The position numbers and the translations under genes were made by a program. From DASVAL01 sp035649575 (GTDB taxonomy: Bacteria > Planctomycetota > UBA1135 > UBA2386), in contig DASRJH010000179.1 in the NCBI GenBank assembly GCA_035649575.1, forward strand, positions 1-14,008: DNA of 14,008 bases, in the 5' to 3' direction. The notes beneath the pieces were generated by a model. The model was not told where the DNA came from. It made no database searches and was given only the letters and a program-made list of their open reading frames with translations. The stretch's first letter is position 1. The number at the start of each line of letters is the position of its first letter. Positions 1-7,114 of the stretch are shown here, in pieces.

Positions 1-81
1 GCAACCGCTGAGGAGATCGAGGCACATGTAGCAGTGCCGCAGGTCCTGTGGCCGCCGCATGCGCTTCGATGTCCATTCCAC
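1..81 (-). CDS. Possible 5' end of an unidentified gene running off the left edge
   Basis: On the minus strand a frame is open from a GTG at 81-79 to the window edge (27 codons, beginning VEWTSKRMRRPQDLRHCYMC). A TTG at 93-91 and an ATG at 60-58 in the same frame are alternative starts. About 80% of its codons end in G or C, like the proven genes here, while the neighbouring minus-strand frame that is also open looks less coding-like. If real, the gene is divergent from priA and shares the short region around 82-133 with it for promoters. No family is recognised, the visible part is very short and there is no clear ribosome binding site, so this is tentative. Confidence 0.25.
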   Translation of the reverse strand, partial: MEWTSKRMRRPQDLRHCYMCLDLLSGC

Positions 82-133
82 CTCGCTGTCCAACGTTGCT
101 ACGCGAGCACCCGCGCTTCATTGTGGGGCCGCG

Positions 134-2371
134 ATGACCGAGCTCGCCCCTGAACCCGCCGCCGCCACCTACGTGCAGGTGGCGATCAACCTGCCGTTGC
201 GGCGCGAGTTCACCTACGTGCTGCCCCAAGGCCTGACCGCCCACCCGGGCAACCGCGTTCGCGTGCACTTCCACGGCCGCAAGCTCGGCGGCATCGTCAC
301 TGCGGTCAGCGACACGACCGATCTGCCACCCGAGAAGCTCAAACCGATCGACGCCGTGCTCGACGCGGAGACGCTGCTGCCGCCGTCGCTGCTCGAGCTC
401 GCGCGGCGCATGGCTATCACCTATGGCTGCTCGCTCGGCGAAGCGCTCGACGCGACGCTGCCCGCGGTCGCGAAACGGCGCGGCCAGCGCAAGATCCCGC
501 ACCTCGAGCTCAAGGCGCCGCTCGACCTCGCGAAGGAAGCCGTGCTCGCGCTCGAGGACAAGCACCAGGCGCAATCGCGTGTGCTGCGGACCGTGATCGA
601 GTTCGGCGGGCCGATACCGCTGTTCGACGTGCGGCGTCGCACCAACACCAGCGACAGCCCGTGGCAGACCCTCCAGAAGCACGGCCTGCTGAAACGCGTG
701 ATGATCGCCGAAGAGCTCGAAGAGCTGCGGCCGTCAGTCGAGGAGAGCGCAGTGCGGCACGAGCTCAACGAACACCAGCAGCGCGCGGTCGCCAAGGTCG
801 TCGAGTCCGTCGCCGAGCGGGCACACCGCACGTTCCTGCTGCACGGCGTGACGGGCAGCGGCAAGACCGAGGTCTACCTGCGCATCCTCGAGGAGGTCCG
901 CAAGCTCGGGCGCAGCGGCATCGTGCTCGTGCCCGAGATCTCGCTGACGCCGCAGACCGTCGGTCGCTTCGCGTCGCGCTTTCCCGACGTCGCCGTGCTG
1001 CACAGCGGTCTGACCGACGCCGAGCGCGGCCGGCAGTGGCAGCGCCTGTTGCAGGGCAAGTCGAAGGTCGCGGTGGGCGCGCGTTCGGCGCTGTTCGCGC
1101 CCGTGCAGAACCTCGGTCTGATCGTCGTCGACGAGGAGCACGAGACGTCGTTCAAGCAGGACAGCACGCCGCGTTACCACGCGCGCGAGATGGCGATCGT
1201 GCGCGGCGAGATCGAACAGGCGGTCGTCGTGCTCGGGTCGGCGACACCGACGCTCGAGTCGATCGGCAAGGCGCGCCGCGGCGTCTACGAACTGCTCACG
1301 CTGCCGCAGCGGGCGGGCGCAGGGCGCTTGCCGCACATCGTCGTGCAGGATCTGCGCAGCGAACCGAAGGACGTTCGCCGCGCGGGCGTCGTGTTGTCGC
1401 GCACGCTGCTCGTGATGATGGAGGAACGGCTCGCCGCGCGCGACCAGGTGCTGTTGTTCCTGAACCGCCGCGGCTACGCGCCGGTGCTGTTGTGCCCGGC
1501 CTGCGGCGAGGCGATCAAGTGCGAGTCCTGTTCGGTCTCGATGACGTGGCACAACCGGCGCGGTCGCCTCGTCTGCCACTGGTGCAGCCGCGAGAAGCGG
1601 CGGCCCGAGATGTGTCCGACGTGCCAGCACGCGGGCATGCACGAGCTCGGCGTCGGCACCGAACGGCTCGAGCAGGCCGTGAAGGAGCGCTTCCCGCAGG
1701 CGATCACAGCACGCATGGACGCCGACACGATGGCCGAGCGCGGCGCGCACGAGCGTGTGCTCGGCGCGTTCCGCAAGAAACACATCGACGTGCTGATCGG
1801 CACGCAGATGATCGCCAAGGGGCTCGACTTCCCGGACGTCACGCTGGTCGGTGTCGTGTCCGCCGACACGGGCCTGTTCGTGCCCGACTACCGGGCCGCC
1901 GAACGCACGTTCCAGCTGTTGCACCAGGTCGCGGGGCGCGCCGGCCGCGGCGAGAAGGCCGGCACCGTGGTGATCCAGACGTTCTGTCCCGACAACTACG
2001 CGGTCGAGGCCGCGGCGAAGAACGACTACGACTCGTTCGTGCAGCAGGAGCTCGTGTTCCGCAAGGTGACCGGTTATCCGCCGTTCTCGCGTCTGTTGCG
2101 CGTTCTGGCCGAGGCGCGGCAGGAAGCCGAGGCGCAGCGCCTCTTGCAGCAGGCCGTCGTCCCGCTGCGTGGGCTCGCCGACGTCGAAGTGTTGGGGCCC
2201 GCACCGGCGGTGATCGGCAGGGTCAAGGACCTTTGGCGCTGGCACATGCTCGTGAAGTGCTTCCAGCCTGTGTCGTTCGGCAAGGCCATGGAAGCCATCG
2301 GGACTGTCGAGGATCTCGGCACGCGCACCTGCCGGATCACGCTCGATGTCGACCCGAGCAGCCTGATGTAG
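134..2371 (+). CDS. priA: Primosomal protein N' (replication restart helicase PriA)
   Basis: PriA is a superfamily 2 3'-to-5' DNA helicase that recognises abandoned replication forks and reloads the replicative helicase. The frame reads 745 residues, close to the usual 730-750. The N-terminal DNA-binding region starts at about residue 13 (VAINLPLRREFTYVLP). Walker A is GVTGSGKTE (238-246) and the DEAH-type Walker B is DEEH (333-336). Four CxxC pairs between residues 454 and 497 (CPAC, CESC, CHWC, CPTC) form the two zinc sites typical of PriA. Helicase motifs follow at GTQMIAKG (from 556) and HQVAGRAGR (597-605), and the protein ends in the family's usual LDVDP tail. The frame is open back to an ATG at 59, but the family homology begins just after the ATG at 134, so the later start is preferred. 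Only a weak GGGG lies upstream of it. Confidence 0.96.
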   Translation: MTELAPEPAAATYVQVAINLPLRREFTYVLPQGLTAHPGNRVRVHFHGRKLGGIVTAVSDTTDLPPEKLKPIDAVLDAETLLPPSLLELARRMAITYGCSLGEALDATLPAVAKRRGQRKIPHLELKAPLDLAKEAVLALEDKHQAQSRVLRTVIEFGGPIPLFDVRRRTNTSDSPWQTLQKHGLLKRVMIAEELEELRPSVEESAVRHELNEHQQRAVAKVVESVAERAHRTFLLHGVTGSGKTEVYLRILEEVRKLGRSGIVLVPEISLTPQTVGRFASRFPDVAVLHSGLTDAERGRQWQRLLQGKSKVAVGARSALFAPVQNLGLIVVDEEHETSFKQDSTPRYHAREMAIVRGEIEQAVVVLGSATPTLESIGKARRGVYELLTLPQRAGAGRLPHIVVQDLRSEPKDVRRAGVVLSRTLLVMMEERLAARDQVLLFLNRRGYAPVLLCPACGEAIKCESCSVSMTWHNRRGRLVCHWCSREKRRPEMCPTCQHAGMHELGVGTERLEQAVKERFPQAITARMDADTMAERGAHERVLGAFRKKHIDVLIGTQMIAKGLDFPDVTLVGVVSADTGLFVPDYRAAERTFQLLHQVAGRAGRGEKAGTVVIQTFCPDNYAVEAAAKNDYDSFVQQELVFRKVTGYPPFSRLLRVLAEARQEAEAQRLLQQAVVPLRGLADVEVLGPAPAVIGRVKDLWRWHMLVKCFQPVSFGKAMEAIGTVEDLGTRTCRITLDVDPSSLM

Positions 2372-2427
2372 AGCGCGGCCCGGCGTTGCCGATGATGGCC
2401 TGATCGGGTGCAATGGGGCCAGGGGAA

Positions 2428-2450
2428 GACGGGCCCTGTTGCGGCCCGTC
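2428..2450 (+). terminator. Hairpin after priA, possible intrinsic terminator
   Basis: A perfect 8-bp inverted repeat (GACGGGCC and GGCCCGTC) encloses a 7-base loop, CTGTTGC. It lies 56 bases after the priA stop and before the next gene. The following sequence, ggggctttcta, contains only a short, interrupted T run, so termination may be weak or Rho-assisted. The hairpin covers the TTG at 2439 that would be the upstream start of the next gene, which argues for the later ATG at 2499 as that gene's start. Confidence 0.5.
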
Positions 2451-2498
2451 GGGGCTTTCTACTACAAGGTTGCTCCCTCACTCCACGCCGGCTTGCCA

Positions 2499-5400
2499 AT
2501 GAGCCCGATCGATCCAGACGAAGCCCCGACACATTCAGGTGACCGTGCCTCGGGCGACCGTCCCAATGACCGTCAACGTTCGGGGCGCAAGCCCGATCCG
2601 GCCCCCAGCGAGGATCGCACGATTCCGTCGATGCAGGCTGCAGCGGCGAACAAGGCGAAGCCGGCCGGCAAGACCGACAACATGATCGGCAAGGTCATCG
2701 GCGGCTGCCGCATCGACAGCCTGCTCGGTCGCGGCGCGATGGGCGCGGTCTACAAGGCGCGCCAGGTGAGTCTCGACCGCGATGTCGCGGTGAAGGTCAT
2801 TCGCCCCGAGATGATGGCCGATCCGCGCATGTTGAAGCGCTTCGAGGTCGAGGCGCGCACGGTCGGCAAGTTCAACAGCGCGCACGTGGTCATGGTGCAC
2901 GACGTCGGCTTCGAGCACGGCGTGCACTACCTCGTCATGGAGTTCGTGCAGGGCAAGAACATGCGCGAACACACGAAGCTGCTCGCGGGCGGCCGGCTGC
3001 CGGCCGGTGAGGCGATTCCGCTGTTGCGGCAGGCGTGCAAGGGGCTCGAAGAGGCACAGCGGCTCAGTGTCATCCACCGCGACATCAAGCCGGACAACCT
3101 CATGTTGACCGATCGCGGAGTGCTCAAGATCGCCGACTTCGGCATCGCGAAGCCCATCCACGAGGACTTCAACATGACGATGACGTCGGAGCTGATCGGC
3201 ACGCCGCTCTACATGAGCCCCGAGCAGTGCCAGGGTAAGGCCGACCTCGACTTCCGCAGCGACATGTACTCGCTCGGCGCGACGTTCTACTACCTGCTGA
3301 CCGGCGAGCCGCCGATCCGCGCGAGCTCGGTCTACGAGCTGATCCAGACCAAGACGAAGCTCGAGAACCTCTGTCTCTGGAAGGCGCTGGCCGAGCTCGA
3401 CCAGAACCACCCCTTGTCGCGAGTCATCGAGCGCATGACGTCGCTCGACCGCGAAGACCGTTACGAGAGCTACGAATCGCTGCTGAACGACATCGTGCTG
3501 GTCGAGCAGGGCGGCACGGTCACCATCCCGGAAAAGGGCTCGGCCCGGGCCAGGGCGGCGCGGGCCAAGGCGAAGAAGAAGAAGAACCGCAACGTGCTCG
3601 TCGGGGTCGTGCTGCTGTTGGCCGTGGCTGGTGGTGGCTACGCCTGGTCGGTGTCTGCGGGCGGCGGTGGGCCGGGCGACGGCAAGGGCGTGTCCGTGCC
3701 CGACAGCAAGCAGCTCGTGGCGCGGCTGACGTTGCTGCGCACCCGACTGTCCAGCAACGGACCGGATCCGAACCTGCGGATCGAGGTCGAAGGGGTCCCC
3801 GAAGAGCCGTCGACGAAGGCGATTCGCAGCGGGTTGCTCGAAGACGTCGACCGCGGTCTGCCGGTGCGCGCGAGACTGGACAAGGTCAAGCCGCCCGAAG
3901 CGTTGACGGTGCCGTTCGACGATCTCAAGGCCTACTTCGCGAGCGTCGACAAGGCCCTCGAAGTCGATGGCATGGCGGGCAGAGACCTGCAGACCTGGCT
4001 CGTCAAGACGCGCGCCAACGCGCGAGCCGAGACCGCCCTCGGCGCAATCGCGGTGACGAGCCTCACGGTTGCATTCCGCGAATGGCAGGCCGACCGCGCC
4101 AATGCCGGCAATGACGAGGCGAAGTTGCTGGTGCTGGAGAAGCGCCTCGCGGCCATCGAGGCAGGCCGTCGCACCTTGTTGGTGCAGATTCCGTCGCAAG
4201 AGGGGCCGTTGGACCGCGCGCTTCCCCTCACGACGCTCGACAAAGCGCGGCTGAGTCTCACGCAGAAGTCGGTTGGGGCCGTGGGCGATGTCGACGTGAG
4301 CGAGGTCCTCACTGAGATCCAGCAGAAGTTCGAGGCCAGTGGTCCCGACGCCGCGCTCGTGGAACGTACGAAGGCCGTCACGCCGACGCGCGACGACCAG
4401 AAGGCCGCCAAGGATCAGCTGCTGATCGCACTCGAACGAGCGGGCGGCGTCGCGGGCCGGCTCGAGTCAACCCGCCAACAGAGCAAGCCAGAGGATCCCG
4501 AGCTCCCGTTCGAGAGTGTCGAAAGCTACTACGCGATGATCGAGCGCGGGCTGGACCCGTTGCGCACGGGCGGTGCCTTGCCGCAATGGGCGCAAGCACT
4601 GCGAACGAAGCTGCGCGACGAGAAGGACATGCAGGCGTCGGTGATGAGGAAGTGCCGGAATGCCTACACGCGGTGGAGCAAGCAGCGTGAGGAGCTGTCT
4701 GGCAGTGCCAGCGAAGAGCTCGTGGCCGATCTGCAGCAGCTGAGGGCCGGCATCGCGGCGGCGGGCAGGTTGTTTCCCGACAGCAAGGCCGAGTTCGAGA
4801 AGATCATTCCGGTGACTGCCCAAGCGGAGGTGAAGGCCGACTTCGAACGCGGCAAGACGAGGCAAGTGTGGCTCGGCAGCGCGAAGAAGCTGCTCGATGT
4901 GCTCAATGGCGTGAAGCAGCTCGGCGACTGGCGCATAGTCGCCACGCAGAGCAACACGGATCTCGAGGCCTTGCGCGCGGATTCTGCGACCCTCTCGAAC
5001 GATGCGGCCGTCAAGCGCGACCTGCAGGCCGCGACGAAGTTGCGCGACAGCTGGACCGAGGCCGACAAGCGCGTGACCGATCTTGCGGCCAAGATCGCAG
5101 CCGGTGACCTGAAGGGCGCCGACAACGTGGCGCGAACGGGTGTGCCGGGCCTCGAGGGCAAGGACGAACTCGGGCAGCTCGGCGTTGCGGCGGCCAAGTG
5201 CCGCGACGCGTTCGATGGCCTCGACAGCCGTCTCGAGATCGACCAGGCGTCGGCGCTGCTCGCGGACGCGCGTGAATCGATGAAGGGCTGTGCGAACCTG
5301 GCTCCCGCGGCCGACGCGCGCATCAAGGACTGGATCGCAAAGGTCGGCGACCTGAAGCGCACGGCCGCCGGCATGGTGCAGATCGAGTCGGGGACCACGA

Positions 5401-6077
5401 GGGCGTCGGCCCAGCAGATCCAGGCCTTCTTCATTGCGTCCACCGAGTGCAGTCTCGGCGACTTCAACAAGTTCCTGCGCGAGCTGCGCGCGGCCGTGGA
5501 GAACATCAAAGACCCCGCGGCGCGCTTGCAGGCCGTGGCACCTCGGCTCGTCGGGGCCGAGATCAACCAGGAGCGGCTGGGGTCACTGCTGAACAAGGAG
5601 GAGCGCCGCGCGTCGGACAAGCTGCCCGTCGACAGGATCGATTGGCACGCCGCGGCCGCCTACTGCGCGTGGAACGGTCTCGTGCTGCCGACTCGCCCGG
5701 AGTGGGCCTTGGCTGCGTTCGGACCCGGCAACCGCTTTCCGTATCCGTGGGGGCCGGACTGGAGCAACGATCCTCAGCAGCGCAACCCCAACAACAAGCA
5801 ACTCGCCGAAGTGGACGCCGGCGGCCTGTCCTGGCGCAAGCCGGAGGGCAAGAGCCTGCATCACCTCGGCGGCAATGTCGCGGAATGGCTCGCCGCCGAG
5901 CCCGGTGCGACCTCGGCCCCGCAGGCCGGTGGTCGCTACAACGACAGCGATTCGAAGGCGCGCGAAGCCGCAGGCGGCGTGATGTCAGATGTCGAGAAGA
6001 CCGACTTGCGTCAGGGCGTCGGCTTCCGCACCGCGCTGCGGCCGCGCACGTTCATCGGCCAGTTGTGGCCCCGCTGA
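2499..6077 (+). CDS. Transmembrane Ser/Thr protein kinase with C-terminal FGE/sulfatase-modifying-like domain
   Basis: This is a Hanks-type Ser/Thr kinase of 1192 residues, probably a membrane sensor. The kinase domain covers about 70-340: glycine loop GRGAMGAVYKA (77-87), catalytic Lys99 in AVKVI, HRDIKPDN (193-200, Asp195), DFG (213-215) and a YMSPE activation-segment end. A basic stretch (KKKKNR, from 359) precedes one membrane span (about 366-385), so the kinase should be cytoplasmic. A long, mostly helical, Ala/Asp/Lys-rich region follows (386-958), with two similar segments at about 405-580 and 602-773. The end (959-1192) is FGE-like: MVQIESG, VDRIDWHAAAAYCAWNG (1044 on), PTRPEW, PYPWG, GNVAEW (1125-1130), GVGFR (1173-1177). 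The catalytic cysteine pair of true FGE is not seen in the C-terminal core, so this domain more likely binds a ligand or partner. Chlamydial Pkn1 and many planctomycete kinases have a related layout. ATG 2499 is preferred to TTG 2439. Confidence 0.93.
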   Translation: MSPIDPDEAPTHSGDRASGDRPNDRQRSGRKPDPAPSEDRTIPSMQAAAANKAKPAGKTDNMIGKVIGGCRIDSLLGRGAMGAVYKARQVSLDRDVAVKVIRPEMMADPRMLKRFEVEARTVGKFNSAHVVMVHDVGFEHGVHYLVMEFVQGKNMREHTKLLAGGRLPAGEAIPLLRQACKGLEEAQRLSVIHRDIKPDNLMLTDRGVLKIADFGIAKPIHEDFNMTMTSELIGTPLYMSPEQCQGKADLDFRSDMYSLGATFYYLLTGEPPIRASSVYELIQTKTKLENLCLWKALAELDQNHPLSRVIERMTSLDREDRYESYESLLNDIVLVEQGGTVTIPEKGSARARAARAKAKKKKNRNVLVGVVLLLAVAGGGYAWSVSAGGGGPGDGKGVSVPDSKQLVARLTLLRTRLSSNGPDPNLRIEVEGVPEEPSTKAIRSGLLEDVDRGLPVRARLDKVKPPEALTVPFDDLKAYFASVDKALEVDGMAGRDLQTWLVKTRANARAETALGAIAVTSLTVAFREWQADRANAGNDEAKLLVLEKRLAAIEAGRRTLLVQIPSQEGPLDRALPLTTLDKARLSLTQKSVGAVGDVDVSEVLTEIQQKFEASGPDAALVERTKAVTPTRDDQKAAKDQLLIALERAGGVAGRLESTRQQSKPEDPELPFESVESYYAMIERGLDPLRTGGALPQWAQALRTKLRDEKDMQASVMRKCRNAYTRWSKQREELSGSASEELVADLQQLRAGIAAAGRLFPDSKAEFEKIIPVTAQAEVKADFERGKTRQVWLGSAKKLLDVLNGVKQLGDWRIVATQSNTDLEALRADSATLSNDAAVKRDLQAATKLRDSWTEADKRVTDLAAKIAAGDLKGADNVARTGVPGLEGKDELGQLGVAAAKCRDAFDGLDSRLEIDQASALLADARESMKGCANLAPAADARIKDWIAKVGDLKRTAAGMVQIESGTTRASAQQIQAFFIASTECSLGDFNKFLRELRAAVENIKDPAARLQAVAPRLVGAEINQERLGSLLNKEERRASDKLPVDRIDWHAAAAYCAWNGLVLPTRPEWALAAFGPGNRFPYPWGPDWSNDPQQRNPNNKQLAEVDAGGLSWRKPEGKSLHHLGGNVAEWLAAEPGATSAPQAGGRYNDSDSKAREAAGGVMSDVEKTDLRQGVGFRTALRPRTFIGQLWPR
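3711..4817 (+). repeat. Internal duplication within the outer region of the FGE-kinase (protein-level repeat)
   Basis: Two segments of about 175 residues (405-580, nt 3711-4238; 602-773, nt 4302-4817) align in the same order. SSNGPDPNL matches ASGPDAAL. PFDDLKAYFASVDKAL matches PFESVESYYAMIERGL. LQTWLVKTRANAR then AFREWQADR match LPQWAQALRTKLR then AYTRWSKQR. A final helix ends at VQIPSQEG in the first unit and IIPVT in the second. The units have diverged and the similarity is clear only at protein level. A weaker third copy beyond residue 780 is not convincing. Confidence 0.6.
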
Positions 6078-6080
6078 CGT

Positions 6081-6112
6081 CGTCGCAGCGGGACTGGCCC
6101 CGCGTTGCGACG
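6081..6112. terminator. Bulged hairpin just after the FGE-kinase stop
   Basis: CGTCGCA (6081-6087) pairs with TGCGACG (6106-6112), and inside it GCGGG (6088-6092) pairs with CCCGC (6099-6103). There is a 2-base bulge and a 6-base loop (ACTGGC). It begins three bases after the TGA of the kinase gene, so it is well placed to end that transcript. No T run follows, so it could instead be a mobile palindromic repeat or an RNA-stabilising stem. Confidence 0.5.
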
Positions 6113-6151
6113 TTGAGTATTACTGAGCCTGGTCGCCTCTCGGGCGAGCAG
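6098..6151. repeat. 54-bp direct repeat, copy 1
   Basis: This unit begins CCCCGCGTTGCGACGTTGAG and ends CTCGGGCGAGCAG. It matches a second unit 103 bases downstream at 53 of 54 positions; the only difference is T at 6120 versus C at 6223. Its 3' half folds into CTG-G-TCGCC/GGCGA-G-CAG around a TCTCG loop (6129-6151). Its 5' end supplies one arm of the hairpin at 6081-6112. It lies wholly between two convergent genes and is not coding. Confidence 0.9.
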
Positions 6152-6157
6152 TCGCCC

Positions 6158-6185
6158 AACGTCGCAGCGGGGCTGGCTGCGCGTT
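6158..6185. repeat. Hairpin between the two 54-bp repeats
   Basis: AACG (6158-6161) and CGCAGC (6163-6168), with one bulged T, pair with GCTGCG (6176-6181) and CGTT (6182-6185) around a GGGGCTG loop. The stretch 6161-6188 is also a diverged copy of 6082-6109 (GTCGCAGCGGG, CTGGC and GCGTTGCG shared in order), so this stem looks like a variant of the hairpin at 6081-6112 that has re-paired differently. Confidence 0.6.
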
Positions 6186-6200
6186 GCGCTGGAGTCAGGT

Positions 6201-6254
6201 CCCCGCGTTGCGACGTTGAGTACTACTGAGCCTGGTCGCCTCTCGGGCGAGCAG
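6201..6254. repeat. 54-bp direct repeat, copy 2
   Basis: This is the second copy of the unit at 6098-6151, with a single substitution at 6223. Its end touches the stop codon of the minus-strand lipoprotein gene, and the hairpin in its 3' half is extended there by flanking bases. Such near-identity over non-coding sequence means recent duplication, conversion between the copies or selection on structure. Confidence 0.9.
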
Positions 6255-6258
6255 GCTC
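6228..6258 (-). terminator. Strong hairpin at the end of the lipoprotein operon
   Basis: GAGCCTG (6228-6234) pairs perfectly with CAGGCTC (6252-6258), and TCGCC (6236-6240) with GGCGA (6246-6250), with one G-G mismatch and a TCTCG loop. That is 12 pairs in a 31-base palindrome. It overlaps the stop codon of the minus-strand lipoprotein gene (6257-6259) and faces the convergent kinase gene, so it may stop transcripts from both sides. No clear T run accompanies it. Confidence 0.55.
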
Positions 6259-6679
6259 ACCCTCCGGACTTCTTCGGCAGGATGAAGAACACGCGGCGCG
6301 GATCGGTGAGTTGCACCTTGCGCACTTCGTCGACGAAGCCCGAATAGTCTCGCGCTTCCTTGCGCGACTTCGGGACGCGTGTGGGCTTGCCATCGGCGAC
6401 CTGGATCGGGGCCATGGTGACCTCGACCTCGGGCGCCTTGGGGAACTCGATCTTGAGCACGAGCGAGTTGTCGTCCGTGACGTTCACGAACTGGTTCTTG
6501 TCGGCGGCGCTCGCCCAGTCGTCGTTGAGCACGACGAGGCAGGGACGCGGGTTCTCGCTGACGTCGATCGCGTCGAACTCGAACTCGCGCGACGGAATGC
6601 TGCCGCACGCGGTGAGGCACAGGAGAGCCGACAGAGACGTGGTTCGCAGCAGGGAGTTCATACGAGAGGGGTGTTTCAT
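6257..6679 (-). CDS. Small lipoprotein of unknown function
   Basis: The gene encodes 140 residues with a lipoprotein signal: a hydrophobic stretch after SLLRTTSL ends in the lipobox LTAC, with Cys25 as the lipidation site. The mature part (about 115 residues) is beta-rich and charged, with an EVEVTMAPIQV strand and a C-terminal VFFILPKKSGG. I recognise no family. Translation may begin at Met1 or, with a more typical signal length, at Met7 (ATG at 6661-6659); neither has a clear ribosome binding site. It is the downstream gene of a pair, 16 bases after the PEGA lipoprotein, and the two are probably cotranscribed. An envelope role, perhaps alongside its partner, is an inference from location and signal only. 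Confidence 0.8.
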   Translation of the reverse strand: MKHPSRMNSLLRTTSLSALLCLTACGSIPSREFEFDAIDVSENPRPCLVVLNDDWASAADKNQFVNVTDDNSLVLKIEFPKAPEVEVTMAPIQVADGKPTRVPKSRKEARDYSGFVDEVRKVQLTDPRRVFFILPKKSGG

Positions 6680-6695
6680 TGGGGAGGCGCCAATG

Positions 6696-7004
6696 TCAGC
6701 GGGAGCGCAGAGTGAGCTTCACTTCGGTACCCGTCCTGATCATCTCCTGGATCTTCTCGAGCGTGAACCACTCGAACTCCGGCATGTAGTCGGGATGCGT
6801 TGCCTGGACGTAGATCCGGTTGCACTGCGAGAAGTCGAACGCGTACGGGCGCGGGCTGCCCTGCCCGATACGCTCGCCGTTGACATAGACGGAGGCTTCG
6901 GCGGGATTGACCGACACAATGCGCGAGTAGCCCGAACTACCACAGGCGGTGAGGAACAGGACTGCAACGAGCGGGAAACGGCGCAAGAACCTGAGGTCGG
7001 CCAT
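6696..7004 (-). CDS. PEGA-domain lipoprotein
   Basis: The gene encodes 102 residues. The N-terminus is a lipoprotein signal (RFLRRFPLVAVLFLTAC) with Cys21 as the lipid-modified residue. Residues about 31-75 match the PEGA domain: VNPAEASVYVNGERIG, then SPRPYAFDF, ending in VQATHPDY. PEGA domains are small beta modules common in surface proteins of planctomycetes, spirochaetes and others, and are thought to hold other domains or contact envelope polymers. The remaining 27 residues (EWFTLEKIQEMIRTGTEVKLTLRSR) are short and charged. It is the first gene of a two-gene minus-strand operon and is divergent from the sugar-kinase gene across about 110 bases. No Shine-Dalgarno sequence precedes the ATG. 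Confidence 0.85.
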   Translation of the reverse strand: MADLRFLRRFPLVAVLFLTACGSSGYSRIVSVNPAEASVYVNGERIGQGSPRPYAFDFSQCNRIYVQATHPDYMPEFEWFTLEKIQEMIRTGTEVKLTLRSR

Positions 7005-7114
7005 GATCGATCGAAGAGGGGTCGCAGAGGATACTGAGGCGGCAAGGCAAATCCAGCACCCTCAGTCTGCATGGTATCACCGTATGCTCCGGAGGTCGTG
7101 GCGAGGCGCACACC

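Noticed and set aside
661..2403. Long plus-strand frame of 580 codons overlapping priA
   Set aside because: Arg/Ala-rich shadow of priA in another frame, with no domain. It is a by-product of high GC.
734..2413. Minus-strand frame of 559 codons opposite priA
   Set aside because: Antisense shadow caused by codon bias. Composition is His/Arg/Leu-rich with no recognisable motif, and priA motifs are intact on the other strand.
2535..4199. Minus-strand frame of 554 codons opposite the FGE-kinase
   Set aside because: Antisense shadow over the kinase domain, low-complexity and without motifs.
6098..6254. CRISPR array
   Set aside because: There are only two copies, the repeat itself is 54 bp with internal hairpins, the intervening sequence is itself a degenerate repeat, and no cas gene is present.
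6195..6620. Minus-strand frame of 141 codons crossing the repeat region and the lipoprotein gene
   Set aside because: Arg-rich, no signal or domain, and in a different frame from the lipoprotein with the clear lipobox.
7005..7114. Promoters in the divergent region between the PEGA gene and the sugar kinase gene
   Set aside because: TATGCT on the plus strand and TATCCT on the minus strand resemble -10 elements, but neither has a convincing -35 at normal spacing.
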